64,000 nucleotides of DNA from NCBI RefSeq assembly GCF_026340675.1, contig NZ_JAPEOX010000003.1, positions 186,001-250,000 on the forward strand, written 5' to 3'. Numbering within the stretch: position 1 is the first letter of the stretch; the number at the start of each line of letters is the position of its first letter. Positions 34,082-42,925 of this stretch are shown here, piece after piece. The notes below the pieces were generated by a model. The model had not been told where the DNA came from. It was given only the letters and a program-made list of their open reading frames with translations, and did not search any database. Both the position numbers and the translations under genes were made by a program. The DNA is from Streptomyces sp. NBC_01264. Its GTDB lineage: Bacteria; Actinomycetota; Actinomycetes; Streptomycetales; Streptomycetaceae.

Positions 34082-34450
34082 ATGACACTGCAGACCACCA
34101 GCACCTGGCTCGAACGGTTGCCCGACCTCCCGGCCCTGCGCGCCGCGGACACCGGGGCGCGCATACGGATCATCGAGCAGTACATCTGCCAGGAGCTCAC
34201 CGAGACCCTCGACATCCCGCCCGCCTACCGGATCAACGTCCGTCGGCCGCTGCGCAGCCAGGGAGTGGATTCGATCATGGCCATCCAGCTCAAGCGGAAG
34301 CTCGAGACGGCGCTGGGCGTCACGGTGAAGGCGGCGGACCTGCTGCGCGACGACAGCGTGGCCGAGGTCGCCGCCCTGCTGTCCGCGCTGATGCCGGACC
34401 GCCGGGAATCCCAGCCCCAGTTCGCCGCGGCGGCCGGCGCGGGCCGATGA
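34082..34450 (+). CDS. Carrier protein (ACP/PCP-like)
   Basis: The 122-residue protein starts at ATG 34082 and has the attachment Ser64 in SQGVDSIMAIQLKRKLE, a DSI motif more like type I PKS or NRPS carrier domains than type II ACPs. An N-terminal extension of about 30 residues and a short Ala-rich tail flank the domain. Its stop overlaps the PPTase start by four bases (ATGA), so modification by that enzyme is likely. No ketosynthase or adenylation gene is directly attached, leaving its acyl cargo unclear. Confidence 0.82.
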   Translation: MTLQTTSTWLERLPDLPALRAADTGARIRIIEQYICQELTETLDIPPAYRINVRRPLRSQGVDSIMAIQLKRKLETALGVTVKAADLLRDDSVAEVAALLSALMPDRRESQPQFAAAAGAGR

Positions 34451-35259
34451 GTAATGCCTCCGGGACGGCCCGGATCACCCCGCCGGACCAGGACATGCAC
34501 CTCTGGGTGTGCCATCCGGACCTGACGGAGGAGAACCAGCACGCCCTCGTCACGGACGAGCTCGACGCGAAGGAGCGCAAACGGGCCGCCGCGTTCATCA
34601 GGCCGAACGACCGGCTGACCTACCTGTCCGCCCACATCGCGCTGCGGCGGCTGCTCTCCGCGTACACCGGCATCGCGCCGGGCGAGCTCAACTTCGGCCG
34701 CGACGCCTGCCCCTGCTGCGACCGCCCCCACGGCCGGCCGGTGCTCCGCGACTCGCCGCTGCCGCTGCACTTCTCCCTGTCGCACAGTCACGGGGTGGTC
34801 CTCATCGGGATCGCGACCTCGACCGTGGGCATCGACGTGCAGCGGGTGCCGTCGCTGGAGACGACCAACCTGTGCATGCCCGATCTGCACCCGATGGAGC
34901 AGAAGGAACTGGCCGAGATAGAGGTCGACACGGACCGGCAGCTGGCCTTCGGCCGGCTCTGGACGCGCAAGGAGGCCTACTTCAAGGGCCTGGGCACCGG
35001 GCTCGGACGGGAACTGTCCGCCGACTACCTGGGCACGGACGAAGGGCCGGACGTGGCCGACCGCCCCGAGGGGTGGATCGTCCAGAACCTGCCGAGCTGC
35101 CCCGCCCACGTGGCGGCGTCGGCCCTGCTCACCGGCGGACCGCACGAGATCACCGCCCGCTTCGTGACGATGGAGATGCTGACGGCCGCCGACGCCCTGG
35201 AGCTGATCGCCTCGGAGCCGGCGATGTGCTCCGACATCGAACCGTCTGCCGACCGGTAG
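34447..35259 (+). CDS. 4'-Phosphopantetheinyl transferase, Sfp type
   Basis: The 270-residue enzyme has the Sfp-type motifs: STVGIDVQRV (magnesium-binding Asp), WTRKEAYFKGLGTGL (the KEA motif) and the N-terminal substrate loop RPNDRLTYLSAHIALRRLL. A CxxCxxPxG segment near residue 83 (ACPCCDRPHG) is common in this subfamily. It transfers phosphopantetheine from CoA to carrier proteins. ATG overlaps the upstream carrier gene. It is one of three such enzymes in the window. Confidence 0.9.
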   Translation: MSNASGTARITPPDQDMHLWVCHPDLTEENQHALVTDELDAKERKRAAAFIRPNDRLTYLSAHIALRRLLSAYTGIAPGELNFGRDACPCCDRPHGRPVLRDSPLPLHFSLSHSHGVVLIGIATSTVGIDVQRVPSLETTNLCMPDLHPMEQKELAEIEVDTDRQLAFGRLWTRKEAYFKGLGTGLGRELSADYLGTDEGPDVADRPEGWIVQNLPSCPAHVAASALLTGGPHEITARFVTMEMLTAADALELIASEPAMCSDIEPSADR

Positions 35260-35295
35260 CCGACATGGACCAGACAACGGGGAGGAAGTAGCACC

Positions 35296-36876
35296 GTGGT
35301 GACGACACAGCAGGCCGACGGAGCCGGAGCACCGCCCGACCGGCTCGGTGAACTGGCCCGCATCAAGGAAGAGACCCGCGAGGGCGCCAACCCGGCGGCC
35401 ACCGAGCGCCAGCACGCCAAGGGCAAACTGACCGCGCGCGAACGGATCGACCTCCTCCTCGACAAGGGGAGCTTCACCGAGGTCGAGGGCCTGCGCAGGC
35501 ACCGGGCGACCGGCTTCGGCCTGGAGGACAAGCGCCCTTACACCGATGGCGTGGTCACCGGCTGGGGCGAGGTCGACGGCCGGACCGTGTTCGTGTACGC
35601 CCACGACTTCCGGATCTTCGGAGGGGCGCTCGGCGAGGCCCACGCCCAGAAAATCCACAAGGTCATGGACATGGCCCTGGCCGCGGGGGCCCCGCTGGTC
35701 TCGCTCAACGACGGGGCGGGCGCCCGTATCCAGGAGGGCGTCTCCGCGCTCGCCGGTTACGGCGGCATCTTCCAGCGCAACACCAAGGCCTCGGGCGTGA
35801 TCCCGCAGATCAGCGTGATGCTCGGGCCGTGCGCCGGCGGAGCCGCGTACTCGCCGGCGCTCACCGACTTCGTCTTCGCCGTCCGCGACATCTCGCAGAT
35901 GTTCATCACGGGTCCGGACGTGGTGCAGGCGGTCACCGGGGAGCAGGTCACGCAGAACGGCCTGGGCGGCGCCGACGTCCACGCCGGGGTCTCGGGCGTG
36001 GCCCACTTCGTCTACGACGACGAGGAGACCTGCCTCGCCGAGGTGCGCTACCTGCTCTCCCTGCTGCCCTCCAACAACCGCGAACTGCCGCCGGACGTGC
36101 ACAGCGAGGACAGCGCCGACCGGCACTGCGACGCGCTGCTCGACACGGTCCCGGCCGACGGGAACCGCTCGTACGACATCCGCGAGGTGATCGCGGAGAT
36201 CACCGACGACGGCGAGTACATGGAGGTCCACGCCGGCTGGGCGCCGAACCTCGTCGTGGCGCTGGCCCGGCTCGGCGGCCAGGTGGTGGGGATCGTCGCG
36301 AACCAGCCCGCGGCCATGGCCGGGGTCCTGGACATCAAGGCGAGCGAGAAGGGCGCGCGGTTCGTGCAGTTCTGCGACGCCTTCAACATCCCGCTGGTCA
36401 CGCTCGTCGACGTGCCGGGGTTCCTGCCGGGCGTCGACCAGGAGCACCAGGGCATCATCCGGCGCGGCGCGAAGCTGCTGTACGCGTACTGCAACGCGAC
36501 GGTGCCGCGGATCTCCGTGGTCCTGCGCAAGGCGTACGGCGGCGCGTACATCGTGATGGACTCCCGCTCGATCGGCGTGGACATCGCGCTGGCCTGGCCG
36601 ACCAACGAGATCGCCGTGATGGGCGCCGAGGGCGCGGCCAACGTGGTCTTCCGGCGGGAGATCGCCGCCGCCGACGATCCCGAGGCCATGCGCCTGCAGA
36701 AGATCGACGAGTACAAGACCGAGCTGGTGCACCCCTATTACGCGGCCGAGCGCGGCCTCGTCGACGACGTGATCGACCCGCGCGAGACCCGCTCGGCGCT
36801 GATCCGCTGCCTGTCGATGCTGCGCACGAAGGACGCCGCGCTGCCCCGCCGCAAGCACGGCAACCCGCCCCAGTGA
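35296..36876 (+). CDS. Acyl-CoA carboxylase carboxyltransferase (beta) subunit
   Basis: The 526-residue protein starts at GTG 35296 after GGGGAGGAAG. It has the PccB/AccB layout: ATERQHAKGKLTARERIDLLLD at the N-terminus, the acyl-CoA and biotin pockets GPCAGGAAYSPALTDF and the late KAYGGAYIVMDSRSIG with tandem glycines. It carboxylates acetyl- or propionyl-CoA using biotin carboxylated by an alpha subunit that is not in the window. With the epsilon subunit that follows, it should raise malonyl-CoA supply for the polyketide genes. Confidence 0.92.
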   Translation: MVTTQQADGAGAPPDRLGELARIKEETREGANPAATERQHAKGKLTARERIDLLLDKGSFTEVEGLRRHRATGFGLEDKRPYTDGVVTGWGEVDGRTVFVYAHDFRIFGGALGEAHAQKIHKVMDMALAAGAPLVSLNDGAGARIQEGVSALAGYGGIFQRNTKASGVIPQISVMLGPCAGGAAYSPALTDFVFAVRDISQMFITGPDVVQAVTGEQVTQNGLGGADVHAGVSGVAHFVYDDEETCLAEVRYLLSLLPSNNRELPPDVHSEDSADRHCDALLDTVPADGNRSYDIREVIAEITDDGEYMEVHAGWAPNLVVALARLGGQVVGIVANQPAAMAGVLDIKASEKGARFVQFCDAFNIPLVTLVDVPGFLPGVDQEHQGIIRRGAKLLYAYCNATVPRISVVLRKAYGGAYIVMDSRSIGVDIALAWPTNEIAVMGAEGAANVVFRREIAAADDPEAMRLQKIDEYKTELVHPYYAAERGLVDDVIDPRETRSALIRCLSMLRTKDAALPRRKHGNPPQ

Positions 36877-36889
36877 GGAGGACCCGGAG

Positions 36890-37147
36890 ATGACCGAGGT
36901 ACAGGTACGAGACGCCGCACGCGAGAAGCACCACCCGTTCCTGGTGCGGGTGGAGAAGGGCAGCGCGAGCCCGGAGGAGGTCGCCGCGCTCACCGCCGTC
37001 CTGCTGGCCAGGGCCGCGGCACCGGGCCCCGCCGCGGAACCGGTCCACCCGCGGCGGCCGGCGGCCGGCTGGCGCCGCCCCGAGCGGGTCGGCGGGTTCG
37101 ACGGCCCCCGCACCTGGCAGGCCCGCACGCACCAGCCGAACGCATAG
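36890..37147 (+). CDS. Acyl-CoA carboxylase epsilon subunit
   Basis: The 85-residue product lies 13 bases after the beta subunit. It has the actinobacterial epsilon-subunit pattern: HPFLVRVEKGSASPEEVAALTAVL near the N-terminus and the basic/aromatic end RPERVGGFDGPRTWQ. These small proteins stabilise the alpha-beta carboxylase complex. The pairing confirms the neighbour as a carboxylase beta chain rather than a decarboxylase. Confidence 0.85.
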   Translation: MTEVQVRDAAREKHHPFLVRVEKGSASPEEVAALTAVLLARAAAPGPAAEPVHPRRPAAGWRRPERVGGFDGPRTWQARTHQPNA

Positions 37148-37179
37148 GGATCCTGAGAGCACCGAGAAGGGACCAGAGC

Positions 37180-37662
37180 ATGCCTTCGATCGACGAGGAC
37201 CTCGTCCGGCACCTCTCCGGACAGCTGCGGGAGCTCACCGACCGCGGCGAGATCTCCCGGCTGTGCGACCGTTACGTGAGCCACATGGACCGGGACCGGG
37301 ACGACGACGCGTGGCTCGGCTCGGTCTTCACCGAGGACGCGGTCCTCAGCTTCCCCTTCGGCGAGTACAAGGGGATCGAGGGGCTCGTCGCCTTCCAGGA
37401 GATGGGCCGCTCCAGCTTCGCGCGGAGCCACCACATCAGCGCGAACCACGAGATCGACCTCGACGGCGACCGGGCCCGGGTCCGGGCCCACACGCTGGCC
37501 GTGCATCTCAAGCGGCGCGAGGACCCGGGAACGCACTTCGACGTCGGCGGCCACTACGAGGCCCTGGTGGTGCGCACGGAGGAGGGCTGGCGCATTCAAC
37601 GGTTCACCTACGAGGTCGTGTGGAGCAACGGCGAACCGCCCGCGGTGGGGACGGAGGGCTGA
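37180..37662 (+). CDS. SnoaL-like protein
   Basis: The 160-residue NTF2-fold protein starts at ATG 37180 (GAGAAGGGA upstream). It shows the SnoaL_4 pattern ISRLCDRYVSHMDRDRDDDAWLGSVFTEDAVLSFPFG and a later GGHYEALVVRTEEGWRIQRFTYEVVW. Such proteins can be cyclases, isomerases or dehydratases on polyketide intermediates. It ends the plus-strand carboxylase operon. The 3' end overlaps, on the opposite strand, the last 55 bases of the histidine kinase gene. Confidence 0.8.
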   Translation: MPSIDEDLVRHLSGQLRELTDRGEISRLCDRYVSHMDRDRDDDAWLGSVFTEDAVLSFPFGEYKGIEGLVAFQEMGRSSFARSHHISANHEIDLDGDRARVRAHTLAVHLKRREDPGTHFDVGGHYEALVVRTEEGWRIQRFTYEVVWSNGEPPAVGTEG

Positions 37663-38387
37663 GCCGGGGTGCTCCGCGCGGGGGTGTCCGCGGGCAGGAC
37701 GGCCCTCGCGCGCAGGCCGGGATGGACTCCGCGCGCACCGAGTTCGAGGCGGCCTCCGGAGGCGGCGAGCAGGGCGGCGGCGATCGTCAGTCCGAGCCCG
37801 CTGCCCCGGCCGCCGCCGCCCGCACGGCCCCGCCAGAAGGGTTCGCAGGCGTGGGCGATCTCCTCACGCGTCATTCCCGGGCCCTCGTCGCAGACGTCCA
37901 CGGCCACCTCACCGGGGATGTCCCGGCCCACGGACACCCGTACGGTCGCACCCCGCGGGGAGACCTTGAGCGCGTTGTCCAGCAGGACGTCGAGGGTCTG
38001 CTCCAGCGTGCCCCGCTGCTGCAGGACGGACGCCCGCTCCCCGATGATCTCCAGGTGCGTGCCGGCGGCCCGCGCCGCGGCGGACCAGGCCTCCACGCGC
38101 AGGGCGGCGACGGCCAGGGCGTCCGCGGTCTCGGCCCGTACCGCGGCGTGCTCGACCGCGCCCCAGGCCAGTACCTGTTCCAGGACCTCGGAGAGGCGCG
38201 CCACTTCGCGCAGGATGGCGGCCACCTCCCGGGCCGGCGCGGGATCGGCCGCGTCCCGGAAGCGGTCCTGGAGGAGTTCGAGGCGCAGTCGTACGGAGGA
38301 CAGCGGGCCCCGCATCTGGTGGGCGGCGGCCACCGCGACCGTGGGCTGCTCCGGCTCCCAGGGGGGCGGCGCGTTCGTCGCGTTCAC
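37608..38387 (-). CDS. Histidine kinase lacking a sensor domain
   Basis: The 259-residue protein, from GTG 38387, begins almost directly with the dimerisation helix VAVAAAHQMRGPLSSVRLRLELL, whose His is the phosphorylation site. It continues with the ATPase motifs LDVLLDNALKV (N box), VCDEGPGM (G1) and GSGLGLTIA (G2). No membrane segment or input domain is present, so it should be cytosolic and must sense through another protein or be a stripped-down kinase. It overlaps the response-regulator stop by four bases (GTGA), marking them as a pair. Its end overlaps the convergent SnoaL gene. Confidence 0.85.
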   Translation of the reverse strand: MNATNAPPPWEPEQPTVAVAAAHQMRGPLSSVRLRLELLQDRFRDAADPAPAREVAAILREVARLSEVLEQVLAWGAVEHAAVRAETADALAVAALRVEAWSAAARAAGTHLEIIGERASVLQQRGTLEQTLDVLLDNALKVSPRGATVRVSVGRDIPGEVAVDVCDEGPGMTREEIAHACEPFWRGRAGGGGRGSGLGLTIAAALLAASGGRLELGARGVHPGLRARAVLPADTPARSTPAQPSVPTAGGSPLLHTTS

Positions 38388-39199
38388 GAGGCCCGCGCCT
38401 GTGGGACGGTCAGGCGGTAGCCGACGCCCCGGGCGGCTTCGATCCAGTCGTTGCTGCCGAGCTTGCCGCGCAGGGAGCCCACGTGGACGTCCAGCGTGCG
38501 GGTGGAGCCGAACCAGTTCTCGTCCCAGACCCGCGCCATGATGTCCTGGCGTTCCATGACCGTGCCGGGTTCCTCCAGCAGCATGGCCAGCAGCTCGAAC
38601 TCCTTGCGGGTGATGCGTACTTCCGTGCCGTCCAGGTACACCTTGCGGGCGCGCCGGTCCAGGCTGAGCGGGCCCGCCCGCAGGATGCCGCCGGCCCGGT
38701 CGGCCCCGGGATCGGCCCCGGCGCCGTGCTCGCGTTCGCCTTCCCGTTCGTACGCGTGCTCGCGGTCGCGGTCGTGGACGTGTACGGGACCGGCCCCGGG
38801 CGCCCGTCCGTGGGCGGCGGCGGCGCCGTCGTGCCAGGGGCAGTCGCCTGAGCGCCGGAAGACGGCCTGGATGCGCGCCATCAGTTCGTAGCGGCCGAAG
38901 GGCTTGGCCACGAAGTCGTCGGCGCCCATGTGCAGCGCCATCACGCGGTCGAGTTCCTCGGCCCGGCCGCTCAGCGCGATGACGGGTACGCAGGAGCGCT
39001 CCCGGATCCGCCGGCAGACCTCGTGACCGGCGAGGTCGGGCAGGCCGAGGTCGAGCAGGACCAGGGCGGCGTCGTCCAGCTGCTCCAGGGCCGCGGCCCC
39101 GGTGCCGGCGATGCACGTGGCATAGCCGTGCACGGTCAGCGCCTGCTCCAGAGCTTCGGCGATTCCGTCGTCGTCCTCGACGATCAGTACGGTCCTCAT
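38384..39199 (-). CDS. OmpR-family response regulator
   Basis: The 271-residue regulator starts at ATG 39199. The receiver has VEDDD, the phospho-Asp in LVLLDLGLPD and the Lys in FVAKPFG. A His/Asp/Arg-rich linker of about 60 residues, unusually long, leads to a winged-helix domain (GTEVRITRKEFELLAMLLEEPG, then RTLDVHVGSLRGKLG). It is coupled to the sensor-less kinase. It could control the adjacent TfuA/YcaO genes or the carboxylase operon; binding sites were not identified. Confidence 0.88.
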   Translation of the reverse strand: MRTVLIVEDDDGIAEALEQALTVHGYATCIAGTGAAALEQLDDAALVLLDLGLPDLAGHEVCRRIRERSCVPVIALSGRAEELDRVMALHMGADDFVAKPFGRYELMARIQAVFRRSGDCPWHDGAAAAHGRAPGAGPVHVHDRDREHAYEREGEREHGAGADPGADRAGGILRAGPLSLDRRARKVYLDGTEVRITRKEFELLAMLLEEPGTVMERQDIMARVWDENWFGSTRTLDVHVGSLRGKLGSNDWIEAARGVGYRLTVPQARAS

Positions 39200-39359
39200 C
39201 GGTGCCTCCCGGTCCGGTCCGCTGCCCGCGAGTGGACCCCACTTCGGGACAGTACCGCCGCCGGAAGGCCTGGGACGGGGCGCGAGAGCGGGCCGAGAGC
39301 GGGGCGCTAGCGGGCCTCCACCTGGGCCGACGCCCGCCGGGTGCGGCGCGGCCGCCCTG

Positions 39360-40745
39360 TCACGGGCGGACGTCCGCGGCGGGGACCGCCCGGACCGCGC
39401 GCAGGGGCATGAAGCGGCGGGCCGCCTCCTCCGCCTCGGCCAGCGAGGCGAAGCCCCGGTCGCGGGCCGCGGCTTCGAGGGCCGCCGGGCCGCCGGAACC
39501 CCAGGTCTCCCGCAGGTGTCCGCGGACCTCGCTCACCGGGATCCGGCGGGCGCGGCCCCCCGGTCCGGTGCCCGCCGCGGCCTCGCCCAGCCGGTCGACG
39601 GCGGCGACCGCGCTCGTGCTCGCCGCCCACACCGCGTCCGCCTGGCGCAGTTCCGCGGGCACGCCGTGGAAGGGTGCGTCCCCCGGGGCGCTGCGGAAGG
39701 AGCGTACGAGCAGGGTGAGCAGCCGGTGCCAGGGGGTTCCGGAGCGCCGCTCGCCGGGGGTCAGCCAGTGCTCCCACGCCTGGGCGGGGAGCAGGTCCGC
39801 GGTGATGCCCGCCCGGGCGGCGGACTCCAGCGCGCAGGTCTCCAGCTCCGATTCCCCCACCGGCAGCTGGTGCCCGGCGATCCGGTGCAGGGCGAAACCC
39901 CGGTAGCGGGCGGGGAAGTCGGGGGCGTAGAGCTGCTGGAAGCGGAGCACGTCGAACGCGCGGACGCCGGGGTGGCGCCGCGCCCCCGGTGTGGGCCGGA
40001 ACGTGCGGCGCCACTGCGCGCGGCGGCTCGTGGGCGCGAGGAACCAGGCCGGTACGAGCAGCGGTTCCGGTGGGGAGGGCGCGGCGGACCCGGGGGCTTC
40101 CTGGGCCAGCCAGGACAGCGCGAGCAGGGAGTCCACGCGCTGCAGATCGGTAGTGGAGCGGGTCCGCCGGGCGTACGCGCGCAGGGCGTCCGCGGCCTCG
40201 CCGGTCGGCGCCGCGTGCTCGCCGGCCAGTCTGATCAGCCCGGGCCAGCAGCGCTCGGCGGAGTGCATCGAGCCGGCGAGGTCGAGGAGGGTGTCGCCGG
40301 TGGCGGCGTCGAGGATCCGGTCGGTGACGGCGTTGGCCACCGTCCAGCGCAGGGTGACCAGCGCGAGGGTGGGGTGCCCGTGGGTGTGCGTGGGCCGGTG
40401 CGCGACGACCTCGGCGTCGCCGTCCAGGGTGCCCTGGACGAACATGCCGAAGACGAGGCCGATGCCGCGCATGCCGTACGGCCACAGTTCCGCGGCGCGC
40501 AGCGCGCCGAACCCGGCGGCGCCGACGACCCGGGTGTCCTCGGCGAGCAGGTCGAGGATCTCCTCGTGGGACACCGGGGTGCCGTGGCTCTGGATGCCGT
40601 CGAGGAGCACGACGGTGTCCCCGGGCCCGGTGCCCAGCGCGAGCAGATCGCCGTGGCGGGCCGGCGGGTGCAGGACCGCCCCGGGGTGCGCGGCGCGGGC
40701 CTCGTCGGCGTCGAGGGCGGCTCCGACGAACACGTGGACGGTCAT
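39360..40745 (-). CDS. TfuA-like protein
   Basis: The 461-residue protein belongs to the TfuA family: MTVHVFVGAALDADEARAAH, then VVLLDGIQSHGTPVSHEEIL and GAAGFGALRAAELWPYGMRGIG. TfuA proteins partner with YcaO enzymes to make thioamides in peptides, supplying sulfur from a donor (family knowledge). The C-terminal two thirds are less conserved and longer than in typical members of about 250 residues. ATG 40745 overlaps the YcaO stop (ATGA), confirming a TfuA-YcaO unit. No peptide precursor lies immediately next to it; the nearest is at 47323. Confidence 0.85.
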   Translation of the reverse strand: MTVHVFVGAALDADEARAAHPGAVLHPPARHGDLLALGTGPGDTVVLLDGIQSHGTPVSHEEILDLLAEDTRVVGAAGFGALRAAELWPYGMRGIGLVFGMFVQGTLDGDAEVVAHRPTHTHGHPTLALVTLRWTVANAVTDRILDAATGDTLLDLAGSMHSAERCWPGLIRLAGEHAAPTGEAADALRAYARRTRSTTDLQRVDSLLALSWLAQEAPGSAAPSPPEPLLVPAWFLAPTSRRAQWRRTFRPTPGARRHPGVRAFDVLRFQQLYAPDFPARYRGFALHRIAGHQLPVGESELETCALESAARAGITADLLPAQAWEHWLTPGERRSGTPWHRLLTLLVRSFRSAPGDAPFHGVPAELRQADAVWAASTSAVAAVDRLGEAAAGTGPGGRARRIPVSEVRGHLRETWGSGGPAALEAAARDRGFASLAEAEEAARRFMPLRAVRAVPAADVRP

Positions 40746-41938
40746 CGGCGCTCCCCGGGCAGGCGTACGGGGCCGGCGGCGGGGGCGGTGAGGCCCGCGG
40801 CGACGACCTTGACGACACGGAAGTCGGTTTCGGTGCTGAGGTCCACGGCCACCGGCCGGTGGCCGGTCACCGCGGTGACCAGACCGGCGAGCCAGCGCAT
40901 CTCGTCGGTGTCCTCGGCGAACTCGGCGGCGTGGAGGGAGGCTTCCCGCCAGTCGAGGGGCCTTCCCGCGGGCGCCCCGGCGGCGCGGGCGGCGCGCGGC
41001 GGCCGCGCGCGGGCCCCGGACGCCGCGGCCGGGCCGTCGCCCACCAGGGCGCGCAGCCGGTCGCGGGCGGCGCCGGTCAGCGCCCGGCCCAGCGCGATGC
41101 CGGGGTCGCTGTGCACGCCGACGGCGGTGACGGGCACGGGGAAGGACTTCGACCACAGGCCGACGGAGAAGCAGGGCAGCGCCCAGCGGTTGGCCCGGCG
41201 GGTGAGGGTGACCCGGACCCCGGCGGCGGCGAGACGGGCGAGGACCTCGGCGCAGAGCGGGTCGTCGACGCCGGCCGGGTCGACGGGACCGGTGGTGTCG
41301 AAGCCCGCCGCGAGCGGGGCCGGGGCGGGCGCGGGGGGAGCCTTGGTACGGGAAGCCGGCGTGAGGGCGCAGTCCTGCTCGATCACCTTGTAGAGCGCGT
41401 GGACCACGGTCTCCTCGTAGCTGTTGCCGCCGGCCAGCCCGTCGGCCGTGGTGCGCAGCAGCGGGGGCCGCCACTCGGTGCCGGTTTCCTCGCCCATGGC
41501 GACGCAGGCCCGGGGGGCGGCCACGGGGGCGCCGGTGACCAGGTCGCTGCCGATGACCCAGTCCAGGGGCGTGTGTTCGCTGAGCAGGCTGCCGGGCCGC
41601 AGGGGCAGGGCCCGTACGTCGTAGGGCAGGGCGAGTTCGCGCGCGGGCGTGCGCAGCACTTCGGCGGGCGGGCAGGCGTACTCGGCGTGCCAGAGCTCCA
41701 CGGACTCCATGACGGCGGAGATCCGGGCGAGCAGGGGGGTGGCTCCGCGGCCGTAGGCGAGCGGCCGGGTCCGGGCGGCGGGCCGGACCGCGGCGACGAC
41801 CGGGACGCCGAGGGTGTCGAGGCCGGTGACATCGGCGACCCGGGTGATCCCGAAGGAGTCGCGGAGCTCGTCGAGGCGGGCCCAGGTCTCCTCGGGGTGG
41901 CGGACCCGGTGTGTCCCCGCGAAGTGCACCTTCTTCAC
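40742..41938 (-). CDS. YcaO enzyme, TfuA-associated
   Basis: The 398-residue YcaO protein starts at GTG 41938 behind GGGGAGGAC. ATP/Mg-binding motifs are visible: GATPLLARISAVMESVELWHAE and SYEETVVHALYKVIEQD. YcaO enzymes phosphorylate a backbone amide so that a nucleophile can replace the oxygen; with TfuA the nucleophile is a sulfur source, giving a thioamide. It has no C-terminal PxPxP, as expected for the thioamide class, and no leader-binding domain. The target could be the precursor at 47323 or another amide in the cluster; this is not decidable here. Confidence 0.85.
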   Translation of the reverse strand: MKKVHFAGTHRVRHPEETWARLDELRDSFGITRVADVTGLDTLGVPVVAAVRPAARTRPLAYGRGATPLLARISAVMESVELWHAEYACPPAEVLRTPARELALPYDVRALPLRPGSLLSEHTPLDWVIGSDLVTGAPVAAPRACVAMGEETGTEWRPPLLRTTADGLAGGNSYEETVVHALYKVIEQDCALTPASRTKAPPAPAPAPLAAGFDTTGPVDPAGVDDPLCAEVLARLAAAGVRVTLTRRANRWALPCFSVGLWSKSFPVPVTAVGVHSDPGIALGRALTGAARDRLRALVGDGPAAASGARARPPRAARAAGAPAGRPLDWREASLHAAEFAEDTDEMRWLAGLVTAVTGHRPVAVDLSTETDFRVVKVVAAGLTAPAAGPVRLPGERR

Positions 41939-42229
41939 GCGTCGTCCTCCCCTGCCCCGTCCCGGAGGCCGTCGGTCGCCGTGTTTCCGGCTCCTGATCC
42001 TCCAGCGTGCGCGAGCGACGGCCAGCCGATCGGCAAGGGAGCGGCAGAAGTTCGACACGGGTGGTGAAAACCCTGCCGCGGGGGCCCTCCGGGAGTTCGC
42101 CGGGAGATTTGCGGGAGATCGCCGGTAGGTCGCGGAGGTCTGATGGGAAGCGGGGTCCATCGGGGCTCTAGCGGCGTGTGCCGACAATGCACCGGTTATG
42201 CCGTGCACGGAGCAGGAGGGGAGCCGCCG

Positions 42230-42862
42230 ATGTCCCAGCGAGAGCGCGGCCGGCAGGTGACGGTCGTCGAGCGGATGACCACGACCGGGGATCCCTCCTC
42301 GTTCGAACGGGCACTCGTCGGCTACGCGCGCCACCGGGAGTCCGCCAAGGGCTTCGAGGCGCTCGTCACGGCCGCCTGCCCGGACCGCCCCGGCAGTTAC
42401 GTCCACCTCGACCAGTGGAGCACCCTGGACCGGCTGCTCCAGGCCTCGCACGAGGCCGGGCAGGAGGACGGGCCGTCGCCGCTGCGGCATCCCGGGCTCG
42501 GTCCGGGAACCGTCTCCACCAGCGAACTGATGGTCACCGTCGGACGGATGACCGTCGGGGGCGAGCTCTCGGAGGCCGCCCACGTCGTGCTGGTCCATGC
42601 CGTCCTCGACGGCCCGCCGAAGCAGTTCGAGCTCGACTTCGGCGCCCTGGTCGCGCAGTGCGTGTCGGACAGCGGTTTCGGCGGCAGCGATCTGCTCCGC
42701 TCGGCCGCCGCCCCCCGCTCCTACCTGGGCGTGCTGTGGTGGCTGGACGCCGGGGCCTGTGCGCGGGTGCGCGCCGGCGCCGGCTACCGCGGCCGGCTGG
42801 CGGAGCTGTCCGCCGCGGCGGAGGTCACCGAGGAGTCGACCCGGGTCCTGCGAGTGGCCTGA
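42230..42862 (+). CDS. Possible tandem antibiotic-biosynthesis-monooxygenase-fold protein
   Basis: ATG 42230 follows GGAGGGGAG. The 210-residue protein seems to contain two ferredoxin-like alpha/beta halves. The first is TVVERMTTTGDPSSFERALVGYARHRESAKGFEAL with PGSYVHLDQWSTLDRLLQASHE. The second starts at VSTSELMVTVGRM and ends YLGVLWWLDAGACARVRAG. This resembles the ABM/dimeric barrel pattern of small cofactor-free oxygenases. Assignment is tentative. It is transcribed alone between two minus-strand blocks, in the middle of the RiPP/regulatory region. Confidence 0.5.
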   Translation: MSQRERGRQVTVVERMTTTGDPSSFERALVGYARHRESAKGFEALVTAACPDRPGSYVHLDQWSTLDRLLQASHEAGQEDGPSPLRHPGLGPGTVSTSELMVTVGRMTVGGELSEAAHVVLVHAVLDGPPKQFELDFGALVAQCVSDSGFGGSDLLRSAAAPRSYLGVLWWLDAGACARVRAGAGYRGRLAELSAAAEVTEESTRVLRVA

Positions 42863-42925
42863 GCCCCCTCGCGGTGGCCCGAGCCTCCCTCCCGGTGGCC
42901 TGAGCCGCCCTCCCCCGCCCGGCCG

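Noticed and set aside
34225..37599. 1124-residue minus-strand frame over the carrier, PPTase and carboxylase genes
   Set aside because: Composition is low-complexity Arg/Gly/Val/Asp without any motif, and it opposes five well-supported genes.
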